57,681 nt of DNA from an uncultured Lachnospiraceae bacterium (lineage in GTDB: Bacteria > Bacillota > Clostridia > Lachnospirales > Lachnospiraceae). The position numbers and the translations under genes were made by a program. This document shows, piece after piece, positions 24,758 through 32,111 of this stretch (position 1 is its first letter; every line of letters starts with the position of its first letter). The DNA is taken from contig CAJUDQ010000018.1 in NCBI GenBank assembly GCA_910585215.1, positions 1 to 57,681 of the forward strand, written 5' to 3'. The notes beneath the pieces were generated by a model that worked only from the letters and a program-made list of their open reading frames with translations, ran no database searches and had not been told where the DNA came from.

Positions 24758-25654
24758 ATGGAAATTTTACAGTTAAAATATTTTTATGCACTGGCGCAGG
24801 CGCAGCATGTCACCAGAACGGCAGAACAGCTTCATATTGCACAGCCTGCGCTGACACAGACGATTCACAGATTGGAGAAGGAACTGGGAGTAAAGCTGTT
24901 TCAGTCAAGTGGAAGAAATATAGTATTAACTCCGGCTGGAAAATATCTTCAGGAAAAGCTTGGCCCTGTTTTAAAAGAATTAAACGATATTCCGGCAGAA
25001 TTGCAGGAATTATCCAATATACGGAAAAAAATTTTGCGGATTAATGTGCTGGCGGCATCCACAGTGATTACCAATACAATTATAGAGTTTCAAAAGCTTT
25101 ATGGCGGGATTGACTTTCGGATTGTGCAGAACAGCAAGGAGGAAGATGCAGACATTACAATATTTACAAGGGAATTTTTTCAAAAGCCCAAAAGTATGAA
25201 GGAAAGCTATTATGTGTTTACAGAAAAGATATTTCTGGCAGTTCCCAGAGCTTCCAGATATTCTGGCAGAGAAATGATTACTTTAAGAGAAATGGCAGGA
25301 AAAGAGTTTATTTCTCTGGCAGGGTCAAGAGGTCTTCGAATTATCTGCGACCGCTTTTGCATGCATGCAGGTTTTCAGCCGGAAGTGGTTTTTGAGAGCG
25401 ACAGTCCCGAGGCTGTGAAAAATCTAATCAGCGCCAGTATCGGTGTGGGGTTCTGGCCCCAGTATACATGGGGAGAGCCGGATATGAGCCGGATGTCGTT
25501 GATTCCCATATCAGAGCCTCAATGTCAGAGAGATATTGTGGTTTGTCTGCATAACAGAGAGAATGGAAATGAATGGGCGGGAGAATATTTTAAGTATTTG
25601 TCGGACTATTTTGAAAGGCTGAAGGGGAAAGAAGAAAGCGAAAAAGGGAATTGA
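24758..25654 (+). CDS. LysR-family transcription regulator
   Basis: A 298-residue regulator. The winged helix-turn-helix (residues 1-60) begins MEILQLKYFYALAQAQHVTR and has the recognition region AEQLHIAQPALTQTIHRLEKELG. A periplasmic-binding-like effector domain spans about 90-290. The start is ATG 24758 behind GGGAGAG; an in-frame ATG at 24701 would add 19 unconserved residues. It is divergent from the SGNH/PQ-loop operon and has a perfect palindrome upstream, the usual layout for a LysR protein that controls its neighbours and itself. The effector is unknown. Confidence 0.93.
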   Translation: MEILQLKYFYALAQAQHVTRTAEQLHIAQPALTQTIHRLEKELGVKLFQSSGRNIVLTPAGKYLQEKLGPVLKELNDIPAELQELSNIRKKILRINVLAASTVITNTIIEFQKLYGGIDFRIVQNSKEEDADITIFTREFFQKPKSMKESYYVFTEKIFLAVPRASRYSGREMITLREMAGKEFISLAGSRGLRIICDRFCMHAGFQPEVVFESDSPEAVKNLISASIGVGFWPQYTWGEPDMSRMSLIPISEPQCQRDIVVCLHNRENGNEWAGEYFKYLSDYFERLKGKEESEKGN

Positions 25655-25731
25655 AAAAGAAATATTTACAAAGAAAATATTATAGAAAACAGTCATATGT
25701 TCCTGTGTTTTAGGAAGAAAGGGCAACGGTC

Positions 25732-26181
25732 ATGAAAAAAACAAATAAAGAAATATCCAAAAAGGAGGTATTAAAAAAACAAATCCTAAAAAAAGACCTC
25801 TCTCCCAAAGAACTTCAGCTTATGGAGTGCCTGTGGTCTGCAAAAAAGGCGAAAAGCGTACCCAAAATCGTAAAGCTTCTTTCAGAAAAAACACAACAGG
25901 AATATGCAGAATCAACGGTTCGCACCTTCCTTACAAGAATCGAAAAGAAGGGCTATGTCTATCGCTTTAAAGACGGACAGAATTATTATTATGAACCGAC
26001 GGTCACTGAAATGGACTACCGCATATTCCTGCATATGGAATATATCAGCAAAAATATAAAGGATGAGGAATATCCGGTAATCCTTGAGCTTTTAAAACGT
26101 GGAAAATTTTCAAAAAAAGAAATTAAAACCATGAAAAAGCTCTTAAATGATATGGAAAAAATGAAGGAAAAAGAAAAATAA
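25732..26181 (+). CDS. BlaI/MecI-family repressor
   Basis: A 149-residue penicillinase-repressor-type protein: a lysine-rich N-terminal extension (residues 1-22), a winged helix domain (about 23-95, LSPKELQLMECLWSAKKAKSV and ESTVRTFLTRIEKKGYVYR) and a helical dimerisation tail. BlaI proteins are usually paired with a BlaR1/MecR1 sensor protease; none is next to it, so its signal and target are unknown. The last 39 nt overlap the 3' end of the opposing DUF1294 gene. It follows the LysR gene by 77 bp on the same strand. Confidence 0.9.
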   Translation: MKKTNKEISKKEVLKKQILKKDLSPKELQLMECLWSAKKAKSVPKIVKLLSEKTQQEYAESTVRTFLTRIEKKGYVYRFKDGQNYYYEPTVTEMDYRIFLHMEYISKNIKDEEYPVILELLKRGKFSKKEIKTMKKLLNDMEKMKEKEK

Positions 26182-26424
26182 CACTATCTGCACTGTCAAA
26201 ATTGCAGGCATCCCAACTGTAAAATGCCAGTGCTTTGTTTTATGCCGGAATAACTGCATCCCGATTATCGAGCCGGCGCTTCCTCCTAAAAGTGCAATCA
26301 GAAAAAGTGTTTTTTCCGATATGCGCCACTGGTGTTTTCTGGCACGTTTTTTATCTGTATACATAAAAAGGATTCCACACAGATTTATAACAATAAAATA
26401 TGCTGCCAGCCATTTTAAGTACAT
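26143..26424 (-). CDS. DUF1294 family small membrane protein
   Basis: A 93-residue protein with three predicted membrane helices and the DUF1294 signature: an N-terminal helix, MYTDKKRARKHQWRISEKTL, then LIALLGGSAGSIIGMQLFRHKTKHWHF. Function is unknown; in some proteins the domain is fused to cold-shock domains. AGGAG precedes the ATG. Its C-terminal codons overlap the end of the converging blaI-like gene by 39 nt, so both C-termini share DNA. Confidence 0.88.
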   Translation of the reverse strand: MYLKWLAAYFIVINLCGILFMYTDKKRARKHQWRISEKTLFLIALLGGSAGSIIGMQLFRHKTKHWHFTVGMPAILTVQIVLFFFFLHFFHII

Positions 26425-26498
26425 AAAAATCTCCTGTTCTTTTCATTAATGCTCAGATATGGATAACAATGAAAAATTCTGTTTTTCCTGTGCATTTT

Positions 26499-27233
26499 TT
26501 ATAACTCCTTCATATGTTCCAGTACTTTTCGTTCTATCACATCATGCACATCTCTTGCCAGAAATTTTTTTTCTTCTTTTCCAAGTTCTGACAAAAGAAT
26601 CGGCTGACAGTATTCTATAATCACATGAGCTTTTTTTATAAATGGAAACTGATTCTCAAAAATCGCACTTGTGTTATTGATGGCCACAGGCACAATTGGT
26701 ATGTTTGCCTTTTCAGCCATTTTCAGGCTTCCACCTTTAAATTCCGCCATTGAATCGTCTGATTTTGCCCTTGTACCTTCCGGAAAGATAAAGATAGAAA
26801 TTCCTGATTTCAGTTTATCTACCCCTTCATGTATCATTTTCAGTCCTTCTTTTGGCGTAGAACGGTCAAGAAACAGACAATTCATATTTACCATCCACTG
26901 TGCAAGAATCGGAACTTTCCTGATTTCTATTTTTGACACAAATCCCATCAGTGGAGGAAGAATACTGTAATTTAAGATAATATCAAAATAACTTCTGTGA
27001 TTTCCGACATACAAAACAGCCTGATTTTTTGGGATATTTTCTCTGCCGCGGATTTCCAGTTTTACACCGGAGGTAAGCCTTACCAGAAAAAATGTTTTTG
27101 TTACCAGAAAGTATGAAATTTTGTCCTTCGCCTGTCTGCTAAACAGCCCGATAAGCCATGTCAGTGGAAGCGTAAGGATACTCAGGATAAAAAACAGCGA
27201 TACTACAATCGCTACAAGAATGAGTCTTATCAT
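26499..27233 (-). CDS. plsC: 1-acyl-sn-glycerol-3-phosphate acyltransferase
   Basis: A 244-residue PlsC-family enzyme that adds the second acyl chain to lysophosphatidic acid to make phosphatidic acid. An N-terminal membrane helix (residues 3-25) precedes the acyltransferase domain with NHRSYFD (the catalytic HX4D), SKIEIRKVP, and FPEGTRAKSD, the glycerol-phosphate-binding motif, followed by IPIVPVAINNTSAIF. ATG start behind AGAGGA. Located at the inner face of the membrane. Monocistronic on the minus strand, 75 bp upstream of the DUF1294 gene, with which it might be co-transcribed. Confidence 0.94.
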   Translation of the reverse strand: MIRLILVAIVVSLFFILSILTLPLTWLIGLFSRQAKDKISYFLVTKTFFLVRLTSGVKLEIRGRENIPKNQAVLYVGNHRSYFDIILNYSILPPLMGFVSKIEIRKVPILAQWMVNMNCLFLDRSTPKEGLKMIHEGVDKLKSGISIFIFPEGTRAKSDDSMAEFKGGSLKMAEKANIPIVPVAINNTSAIFENQFPFIKKAHVIIEYCQPILLSELGKEEKKFLARDVHDVIERKVLEHMKEL

Positions 27234-27438
27234 AGGTTTTCCTCTTTTCTATTAAAGAATCTTTTCATTTCCAGTCAAGTATATCATTGCGTTGCGCCAA
27301 ATTCAAGAAAAATAATGGAAATTTCTGTTGCCAATTACAAATACTAATGATAAAATATAAACGTTGTGCATGGAAGTATATATTTCAAGGTGTATATGTT
27401 TCAGAAGAATAAAAAACAAAAGGCAGGAGGGTTTCAGA

Positions 27439-27918
27439 ATGAAAGGATTTTTGATAGTATTAAGCATTGTATTGCTGATATTGCTTGTATTGCTTGCCGT
27501 AATGTATTTTCTGGGCAGAAAGCTGCAGAAAAAACAGGCAGAACAGCAGGAGGCCATGGATGCAGCAGCGCAGCAGATGAATTTGTATATTATAGATATG
27601 AAGATGATGAAGATTACAGAGGCCAATCTTCCCAAAATGGTGCTTGAGCAGGTTCCAAAGTATATGAAGAGAGCAAAGCTTCCGATTGTCAAGGTAAAGG
27701 TTGGACCAAAGGTGATGTCATTAATCTGCGATGCCAAGGTATTTGATACAATTGCGCCAAAGCAGGAAGTCAAGGCAACTGTGAGCGGGCTGTACATAAC
27801 AGCGGCAAAGAGAATTCGCGGGCCGATTGTTGAGACAGACCCGAAAAAGCGAAAGGCACAGAGAAAACAGGAAAAGAAAGACGCAAAAAAGGCTGCAAGA
27901 CAGGCAAAGAAAAACTAA
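27439..27918 (+). CDS. Membrane-anchored protein of unknown function
   Basis: A 159-residue protein I do not recognise. One N-terminal membrane helix (residues 2-24, MKGFLIVLSIVLLILLVLLA) is followed by a short charged helix rich in Lys, Gln and Glu, a compact central part (about 45-125, with IVKVKVGPKVMSLICDAKVF) and a highly basic C-terminal tail of about 30 residues rich in Lys, Arg and Ala. The basic tail suggests contact with nucleic acid or lipid head groups. The start is ATG 27439 behind GGAGG at 27426-27430. It stands alone with its own terminator. Confidence 0.85.
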   Translation: MKGFLIVLSIVLLILLVLLAVMYFLGRKLQKKQAEQQEAMDAAAQQMNLYIIDMKMMKITEANLPKMVLEQVPKYMKRAKLPIVKVKVGPKVMSLICDAKVFDTIAPKQEVKATVSGLYITAAKRIRGPIVETDPKKRKAQRKQEKKDAKKAARQAKKN

Positions 27919-27938
27919 AAAATGGAATGGTTGACAGA

Positions 27939-27966
27939 AAAAGTGCCCTGACAGGCACTTTTTTAA
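27939..27966 (+). terminator. Terminator after the basic-tail membrane protein
   Basis: Perfect 9-bp stem AAAAGTGCC (27939-27947) with GGCACTTTT (27954-27962), then TT. The roughly 245 bp from here to the next gene hold no open frame; only a small GTGCC/GGCAC hairpin (28051-28063) is visible. Confidence 0.9.
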
Positions 27967-28211
27967 TACAAAATTCACACTTGGCCCATTGTGAAATCCC
28001 TGCAAGTATGCTACAATTATTTATATTATGTCTAAAACATTTAAAACAAAGTGCCTGTGGCACTATATATTTGTGTAAACCTTCCTGCGCTTTGTTCATA
28101 AACCATGTAATCAGTACTTGCATGGATTATCTGAGTTCTCCTGTAAAGGCAGTATTTCAGGAAAAGCAAGGCGGTTTCCCATGAAAAAATTACAATAGAA
28201 AGGCATATGCA

Positions 28212-28988
28212 GTGCATATGATGTGTTTGAAAATGTCTGATGTAAAAGAAAAAACAGGTTTTTGGAAGAATATACCCCGTGACAAAAAGTTTCTTATGAT
28301 AGTTCTGGCAGGCTTTATGCTTCTTATTTTTGACCAGCATATTACATGTCCATGGCTGAATGGTATCTATCCATCCTTTCAGCAGTACTCCGGACTTACC
28401 AGTGATGAATTTCAGCTGTATACTCTGAATTATCTGTTTGGAATGAAGGCAAATATTTACAGCTATGCAGAAGGTCCAAAGGCTATCGGAGAAATGGCAT
28501 ACAATATTAAAATTGATATTTTTCCTGATTTGTTGGGTTATATTCTGATTGCTGTCGGTTTAAAAAAGCTTTCCGGTAAAACTAAAATTTTTAACATTGC
28601 AGTAATGACATCTGGAATCGCCATACTTCTTTATATGGGAATAAGAGTTCTTCCATTTATTTTTAATGGTCAGCAACTGAGCCATATCTGTTTCTGGGGA
28701 ATTATTGCACAGTTTGGCATAGAGGTCTGTATCGGTTATATGTTTGTCTATGGTTTATGTGACCTGTTGTCAGGGTATCAGTATGTAAGGGACAGGAAAG
28801 CGATTGTACTGTCTTGGTTTACCACGGTGATTTTAAATGCAGTTGTTACAATGCTGACATGGATGTCATGGTTTTTAAATCCAATGTTCTACACTTTTTA
28901 TAATATGTTTGATTTGGCGGTCAATCTGTTGTTTTTCTATTTTATATTTAAAAACAGGGACTATATTCTGGGGTATAAAAAAGCGTGA
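28212..28988 (+). CDS. Multi-pass membrane protein of unknown function (paralogue 1)
   Basis: A 258-residue protein with about six membrane helices (near residues 28-45, 95-112, 120-140, 150-178, 195-218 and 228-245). I do not recognise the family. It shares with the next gene a central stretch (here DIFPDLLGYILIAVGLKKLS, there DIFFNPLGYLLMFLGLVFIS), the same spacing of Gly, Arg and Pro, and a similar topology, so the two arose by duplication. GTG start eight bases after AGAAAGG; ATG codons at 28218 and 28221 are alternatives. The GTG is the centre of a 17-bp palindrome. First gene of a closely spaced run extending to glycogen phosphorylase. Confidence 0.8.
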   Translation: MHMMCLKMSDVKEKTGFWKNIPRDKKFLMIVLAGFMLLIFDQHITCPWLNGIYPSFQQYSGLTSDEFQLYTLNYLFGMKANIYSYAEGPKAIGEMAYNIKIDIFPDLLGYILIAVGLKKLSGKTKIFNIAVMTSGIAILLYMGIRVLPFIFNGQQLSHICFWGIIAQFGIEVCIGYMFVYGLCDLLSGYQYVRDRKAIVLSWFTTVILNAVVTMLTWMSWFLNPMFYTFYNMFDLAVNLLFFYFIFKNRDYILGYKKA

Positions 28989-29008
28989 TTTGATGGGAGA
29001 TGAATAAT

Positions 29009-29689
29009 ATGAACAGTAAAAAAAGCAGCGTCTATCTTTTTGTAGCGGGACTTGTGATTACCGGTCTTCATTTTCCGATAAACACTGGTCTTGATTATGG
29101 ATTTCAGTTTGGTGTCAATGAAGGTGTTACTAAAGGAATAAATACTTATTTTCTGGAAGCACTGATTGGTGAACAGTTTCGAGTGGATATTTTTTTTAAT
29201 CCTCTGGGTTATCTGCTTATGTTTCTGGGACTTGTTTTTATCAGCGGATATGGAAAATGTATTCGAAATGCAAGAATCTTTACTGTAACAGGCTGTGTGG
29301 TCAGTATTGTCCGTCTGCTGCTGCCGTTTGTGCTTTCTCAGTATGAGCTTTTACAGCCTTTGATTTTTCTGGTGGCAGCGGAGATATTTTGTATGGCAGT
29401 GATTATGTATTCTTTTATGGTGGCATGTAAGAAACAGATAGATAATTATCTATATATGGAGGTGGGAAAGGACCTTCTCTTTGGCATGGAAATATATGCT
29501 TTTGCGGAAGCTGCCAGTTATATTATTCTGCCGTTTGCAGCATTGTATATCTATTTTGCCAGAGGGGCATATGTACTGGTCAGAGTTCTTTCCTGTCTGG
29601 CGATATTTTATTATGCGGTTAAGGTTTTAAAATATACAAGACAGCTTCATCTTTTTGAAAAAAAAGATAAAAATAAGGCAGAGACATAA
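29009..29689 (+). CDS. Multi-pass membrane protein of unknown function (paralogue 2)
   Basis: A 226-residue protein with about six membrane helices, paralogous to the gene before it; both contain the pattern DIF-x3-LGY-x-L-x3-GL followed about 30 residues later by R-x-LLPF. I place the start at ATG 29009 because GGGAG at 28995-28999 is nine bases away; the in-frame ATG at 29000 touches it. The C-terminus is lysine-rich and cytosolic. The two proteins may form a heteromeric complex. Function is not known and no motif of a named transporter family was seen. Confidence 0.8.
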   Translation: MNSKKSSVYLFVAGLVITGLHFPINTGLDYGFQFGVNEGVTKGINTYFLEALIGEQFRVDIFFNPLGYLLMFLGLVFISGYGKCIRNARIFTVTGCVVSIVRLLLPFVLSQYELLQPLIFLVAAEIFCMAVIMYSFMVACKKQIDNYLYMEVGKDLLFGMEIYAFAEAASYIILPFAALYIYFARGAYVLVRVLSCLAIFYYAVKVLKYTRQLHLFEKKDKNKAET

Positions 29690-29722
29690 AAATGGAAAGA
29701 AAGAAAAAATAAAGAGAAGGGC

Positions 29723-30124
29723 ATGAAAAAAAGAAAAGAATACAAGACAATTCTTATTTTATGTGTTATAATAGCAGCAGTATTGAGTACATCGCTGGCA
29801 GTGATTTGGCTGTCATGGCGGGATACGGCAAAAAATAAATATGCAAATATCTATCAGGACGGACATCTTATCCGTACAATTGATTTGACCGCGGTAAAAC
29901 AGTCCTATACATTTACAATAGAAGGAAACAATGGTGCAGAAAACATAATCGAAGTTCGAGAAGGTGAGATAGGAATTATTTCTGCAAGTTGTCCAGACCA
30001 CATATGTGTAAAAATGGGGTTTATCCGTACCGGAACAATACCGATTACCTGTCTGCCAAATCATATTGTAATAGAAATAGGAGATACGGATGACAATCAG
30101 ATACCGGATGGAGTTGCTTATTGA
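29723..30124 (+). CDS. NusG domain II-containing exported protein
   Basis: A 133-residue protein with one N-terminal membrane anchor (residues 8-29) and a NusG_II domain facing outside (about 40-130). The family signature is clear: SCPDHICVKMGFIRTG followed by PITCLPNHIVIEI, with the two conserved cysteines. In other Firmicutes this family often sits beside Gx transporters, FMN-binding or Rnf-type electron-transfer genes; here its neighbours are the two unknown membrane proteins and a c-di-GMP protein. Starts 33 bp after the preceding gene. Molecular role unknown. Confidence 0.88.
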   Translation: MKKRKEYKTILILCVIIAAVLSTSLAVIWLSWRDTAKNKYANIYQDGHLIRTIDLTAVKQSYTFTIEGNNGAENIIEVREGEIGIISASCPDHICVKMGFIRTGTIPITCLPNHIVIEIGDTDDNQIPDGVAY

Positions 30125-30167
30125 TAGAAATAAACGAAGATGAAATTATAAAAATGAGGTAGCGGCA

Positions 30168-32087
30168 GTGGAAAAAAGTAAGGAATCAGATAATCTGTCG
30201 GCGCAGATAGACTATCTTACAGGGTTTTTAAACAGAAGAGGTTTGTACGAATATTTCGACACTCTGGGGGAGGATGTAAATATCAATTTTATGTTTCTTG
30301 ATATTGATAATTTCAAGGGTGTAAATGATACATACGGTCATGCGGTGGGGGATAAGCTGCTTATCGGAGTGAGCCGGATGATAAAAAAGAAGATAGGGGA
30401 TTCGCTTCTGGCAAGAATTGGCGGCGATGAATTTGTGATTATGCCGGTGTCAAAGATGTCTGAGCAGGAGGCCGCCGAAATGGCGCAGAATATTATCCAG
30501 TCTGTGAATGATATTGAAATCAGCTTTGAGATAAAATCCATTATTTCTTTCAGTATCGGGATTGTAATGGACCAGAAGAAATCTATGGGACTTGACACTA
30601 TTATGCCAAAGTGCGATGCTGCCATGTATGAAGCGAAACGGCGGGGGAAAAATGGTTATGTCCTGTACAGCACGATTGAAAATATTTTTGAAATGAAGCA
30701 GGCAATTGACAGAGATAAGACAAGAGCGTTGCAAAATGGAGAATTTGAAGTAAAATTTATTCCGGTAATGAATATTTCCTCTTCTTCTATTATCTGTTCA
30801 CGGGCATATGTTGTGTGGAACAGAAAGGAAACTGTTTACAAAGAGGAGCTGTTTAAAGAGTTCTTTGAGGAAAACGGATTTATTATTGAGCTGGAGAATT
30901 ATGTATTTGAGCAGCTCTGCCGTTTGATTTCTCAGGAAAAAGAAGTGAAAATAAGAAGGATACCTGTTATTTTTACAGCATCCTCCATTAATATAAACAG
31001 AATCAATTATGCGGATGAGCTGTTAAAAATAGCAGATAAATATGGGATTTCTTCAAAAAATTTTGTCATACAGCTTGACCGTATCAATGAGAGAATAGAC
31101 ATACGCAGAATTCATAGCTTTTTTAGGAAGCTGAAGGAAGCAGGATTTTCCACAGCTATTCGGGATTTTGGCAGCGGTGGTTCGTCTATTATGATTATTA
31201 AGGATATTCCTGTGGATTATGTGGGAATTGGGAAAAATATTACGGACAATCTGCTCAGAGAAAGAAAGGACAGTCTGTTCGTAAAAAATATTCTTTCTCT
31301 GATTAATGATTTGAATCTGGAGCCTGTAGTGGATGGAATTGATGATTCTACAGAAGTAAAATATCTGATTTCTTATGGATGTACCTTCGGCAGCGGCAGG
31401 CGTTTTTCCGATGAATTAAGCTATGGGGAGTATCGGCAATTTGCTGAAAGAAACATGCCGGATTCCCTGAAAAGTATTCGATTTCGGTTTGCAGATACTC
31501 TTTCTGATGAAACAGGTCATTATCAGGGCCGGTTTCTGGGAGAGGGAAGCGCACAGTTTGTTTATGATGAATATATGAAACGAAATGTGCTGTATCTTCC
31601 AGGAGGCAAAATGATGACCAATGTGATAGAATTTCCGGTGGAACTGATGGATAATACCAGCTATTCTATCGTGATTCAATATAAAATGAATGAACTGGCA
31701 GACTGGTCCTCTCTTCTGTATGTGATGTATGACAACGGCTTTATGTCATTTATGCCATATGCGTGGACGGGGATTTCCATGTACAGAATAAAGGATGATA
31801 TGGAGGAAGACGGGTGGAACGATGCTCTTGGAATTGCATCTGATACAAAATGGCATACAGCTGTTCTTACCTACAGTCATAAAAATGAGATATCCAGACT
31901 TTATATGGATGGAAAGGACAGCGGTTTTCGAAATAAAGTATTGACACTTGTCTGTCCGAGACGACTGATTATCGGCGGGGATGTATATGCACCTTCCTGC
32001 GAGGGATATCTCGCAGAGCTGAGATTTTATGATTATGTTTTAAATAAGAAAGATATCGAGGCATGCTTTGGTGCCACGGTAGCATAA
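30168..32087 (+). CDS. GGDEF / degenerate EAL / LamG-like fusion protein
   Basis: A 639-residue cytosolic protein with three parts. The GGDEF domain (about residues 10-175) keeps an intact GGDEF at 85-89 and DIDNFKGVNDTYGHAVGD, so diguanylate cyclase activity is plausible; the usual RxxD inhibitory site is not conserved. The second part (about 185-425) has an EAL fold by pattern (IRDFGSGGSSIMIIKDIPVDYVGI; LEPVVDGIDD) but lacks the EAL motif and metal-binding acids (RDFG replaces DDFG), so it is unlikely to cleave c-di-GMP. The third (about 430-639) looks like a concanavalin/LamG beta-sandwich: DTKWHTAVLTYS, SRLYMDGKDSGF, and GYLAELRFYDYVLNKKDI. No signal peptide or membrane helix. GTG start behind GAGGTAG. 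Confidence 0.85.
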   Translation: MEKSKESDNLSAQIDYLTGFLNRRGLYEYFDTLGEDVNINFMFLDIDNFKGVNDTYGHAVGDKLLIGVSRMIKKKIGDSLLARIGGDEFVIMPVSKMSEQEAAEMAQNIIQSVNDIEISFEIKSIISFSIGIVMDQKKSMGLDTIMPKCDAAMYEAKRRGKNGYVLYSTIENIFEMKQAIDRDKTRALQNGEFEVKFIPVMNISSSSIICSRAYVVWNRKETVYKEELFKEFFEENGFIIELENYVFEQLCRLISQEKEVKIRRIPVIFTASSININRINYADELLKIADKYGISSKNFVIQLDRINERIDIRRIHSFFRKLKEAGFSTAIRDFGSGGSSIMIIKDIPVDYVGIGKNITDNLLRERKDSLFVKNILSLINDLNLEPVVDGIDDSTEVKYLISYGCTFGSGRRFSDELSYGEYRQFAERNMPDSLKSIRFRFADTLSDETGHYQGRFLGEGSAQFVYDEYMKRNVLYLPGGKMMTNVIEFPVELMDNTSYSIVIQYKMNELADWSSLLYVMYDNGFMSFMPYAWTGISMYRIKDDMEEDGWNDALGIASDTKWHTAVLTYSHKNEISRLYMDGKDSGFRNKVLTLVCPRRLIIGGDVYAPSCEGYLAELRFYDYVLNKKDIEACFGATVA

Positions 32088-32111
32088 AAATGATAGAAGG
32101 AGAATTTCGTA

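Noticed and set aside
27303..27797. Minus-strand open frame over the basic-tail membrane protein
   Set aside because: The plus-strand gene has a good ribosome site, signal-like helix and terminator; the minus frame has none.
28023..28211. c-di-GMP or other riboswitch before the unknown membrane genes
   Set aside because: Only a 5-bp hairpin is visible and none of the conserved GEMM bases were found.
32088..32111. T-box leader for ileS
   Set aside because: Only 24 bp between genes, and no T-box core sequence was seen nearby.
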